Shown here piece after piece: positions 4,972 to 5,629 of a DNA stretch of 5,629 bases. This stretch comes from Anaerolineales bacterium UBA2232 (GTDB taxonomy: Bacteria > Chloroflexota > Anaerolineae > UBA2200), in NCBI GenBank assembly GCA_002348045.1, contig DDYO01000062.1:6179-11807 (forward strand), in the 5' to 3' direction. Numbering within the stretch: position 1 is the stretch's first letter; each line of letters begins with the position of its first letter. Position numbers and translations under genes: made by a program. The notes beneath the pieces are model-generated. The model was not told where the DNA came from and did no database searches. It worked only from the letters and a program-made list of their open reading frames with translations.

Positions 4972-5629
4972 CTTTAGCCAAGAGCACTGATCCAAGCAGC
5001 GCACTGGCGAGGCTGCGGTGGATGGCCGGCGCCATGGCGCGTTGGGCGCGGAGCCTGGCCACCCCGCTGACGGTAAGGCGCTGGACCGGGCCCACAGCCA
5101 GGCACGGCATCAACGCGACGGTGTTGGTGGCTGGCTTGGGACCGGGGTTGTACGATCCCCTGGCGCCCTTGTTGGGCGCTGGGGGCGTCCGAGATGATCT
5201 GGGCACCGTGCGTTTGTGGGAGCTGCCCCGCTGGATAGACCAACACCAAGGCGAGGCGGACCTGACCATTTTGAGGCTGGATCGCCTCAGCCAGAGGATG
5301 CTCGGTGACGAGCCCTGCTTGGCCCTGCCAGAGTGGATCGAGCTGGTCCTGACGCTGCCCGAGGACCTTCACTCGCTGCGGAAAGGCCGCTTCAAGCGAG
5401 ATATCGAGAATGACCTGCGAATCGTGCGCCGGGAGGGATATGGTTACCACATCTCCCACGACCCGGAAGACATTGGGCTCTTTCATGAACGCTTTCACGT
5501 CCCGTACATGAGCCAGCGCCATGCTGACCGCGCCTTTACGCACACCCTTTCCGGGCTGTCGCGGTCGTTTCGCCACGGTGGTTTGCTCTGGGTGCTCCAC
5601 CAGGGGCAGCAAGTCGCAGGCGATCTGTT
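4968..5629 (+). CDS. Second FemAB-like / BioF2-type transferase, N-terminal part (runs off right edge)
   Basis: An uninterrupted plus frame of 220 codons runs to the window end. It is clearly a paralogue of the preceding gene. Matching landmarks are ADLTILRLDRLSQR (97-110) with VDLVTVRVDRLTAR; LPEWIELVLTLPEDL (120-134) with VPEWVNMTTTLPPDL; the basic RKGRFKRDIENDLR (138-151) with RRGRHGKSLDKDLR; VPYMSQRH (178-185) with LPHVSARF; and GGLLWVLHQGQQVAGD (204-219) with GGLVWVRREGQRIHGG. These place it in the same GNAT-fold family; the remaining acceptor/donor part lies beyond the window. No signal peptide is seen; residues 1-45 are Ala/Arg-rich and differ from the first copy. GTG 4968 shares four bases (GTGA) with the upstream stop, the classic sign of translational coupling, so both proteins are probably made together. 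The two could add successive groups to one substrate, act as a heterodimer, or differ in donor; nothing here decides. The long minus-strand frames over this stretch are shadows. Confidence 0.82.
   Translation, partial: MTLAKSTDPSSALARLRWMAGAMARWARSLATPLTVRRWTGPTARHGINATVLVAGLGPGLYDPLAPLLGAGGVRDDLGTVRLWELPRWIDQHQGEADLTILRLDRLSQRMLGDEPCLALPEWIELVLTLPEDLHSLRKGRFKRDIENDLRIVRREGYGYHISHDPEDIGLFHERFHVPYMSQRHADRAFTHTLSGLSRSFRHGGLLWVLHQGQQVAGDL

Noticed and set aside
4974..5612. Long minus-strand open frame of 212 codons (and an overlapping one at 4817-5269)
   Set aside because: The plus frame over the same bases is open to the window edge and matches the upstream FemAB-like protein at several motifs; the minus frames are Q/H/R/P-rich shadows.
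1..5629. CRISPR arrays, insertion sequences, tRNA or rRNA genes
   Set aside because: No spaced repeats, terminal inverted repeats with a transposase, or tRNA/rRNA-like sequence was seen on either strand.

Overview
The window is GC-rich DNA, clearly bacterial, with dense genes, GTG and TTG starts, and sigma70-type promoters that stand out as AT-rich islands. No ribosomal or tRNA gene fixes the taxonomy. A Chloroflexota-like or other GC-rich bacterium is only a guess from protein style, and this is not demonstrated.

Layout: (1) 1-235, minus strand: the N-terminal part of a Cof-type HAD phosphatase that runs off the left edge. (2) 236-437: a divergent promoter region. A minus-strand promoter (TTGACC-N17-TATTAT) serves the phosphatase and a plus-strand promoter (TTGACG-N16-TATACT) serves the transporter; small direct and inverted repeats overlap the latter. 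(3) 438-1847, plus: a 14-helix MFS exporter of the DHA2 (EmrB/QacA-like) type. (4) 1848-2165: a 318-base non-coding gap with a weak hairpin, a G-tract cluster and a good promoter (TTGACC-N17-TATCAT). (5) 2181-3680, plus: a Wzx-like (PST/MVF superfamily) polysaccharide flippase. (6) 3718-4971, plus: a FemAB-like/GNAT-fold acyl- or aminoacyltransferase. (7) 4968-5629, plus: a second FemAB-like protein, paralogous to the first. It starts inside the first one's stop codon and runs off the right edge. It is an open frame without a stop, so a closed-ORF search misses it.

The flippase and the two FemAB-like genes look like one transcription unit driven by the promoter at 2084-2112: gaps of 37 and -4 bases, same strand, no terminator between them. 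The most reasonable reading is a cell-envelope module. The flippase would move a lipid-linked saccharide or precursor across the membrane, and the tandem transferases would decorate that precursor, or a surface glycan, with acyl or aminoacyl groups in the cytoplasm. Substrates cannot be read from the sequence. The phosphatase and the MFS exporter are in separate transcription units and are probably unrelated to this role.

The points most worth a second look are the overlapping tandem FemAB-like pair behind a flippase, an RBS placed inside a GC-rich hairpin ahead of the first transferase, and an MFS promoter whose predicted transcript start coincides with an in-frame GTG (possible leaderless start).
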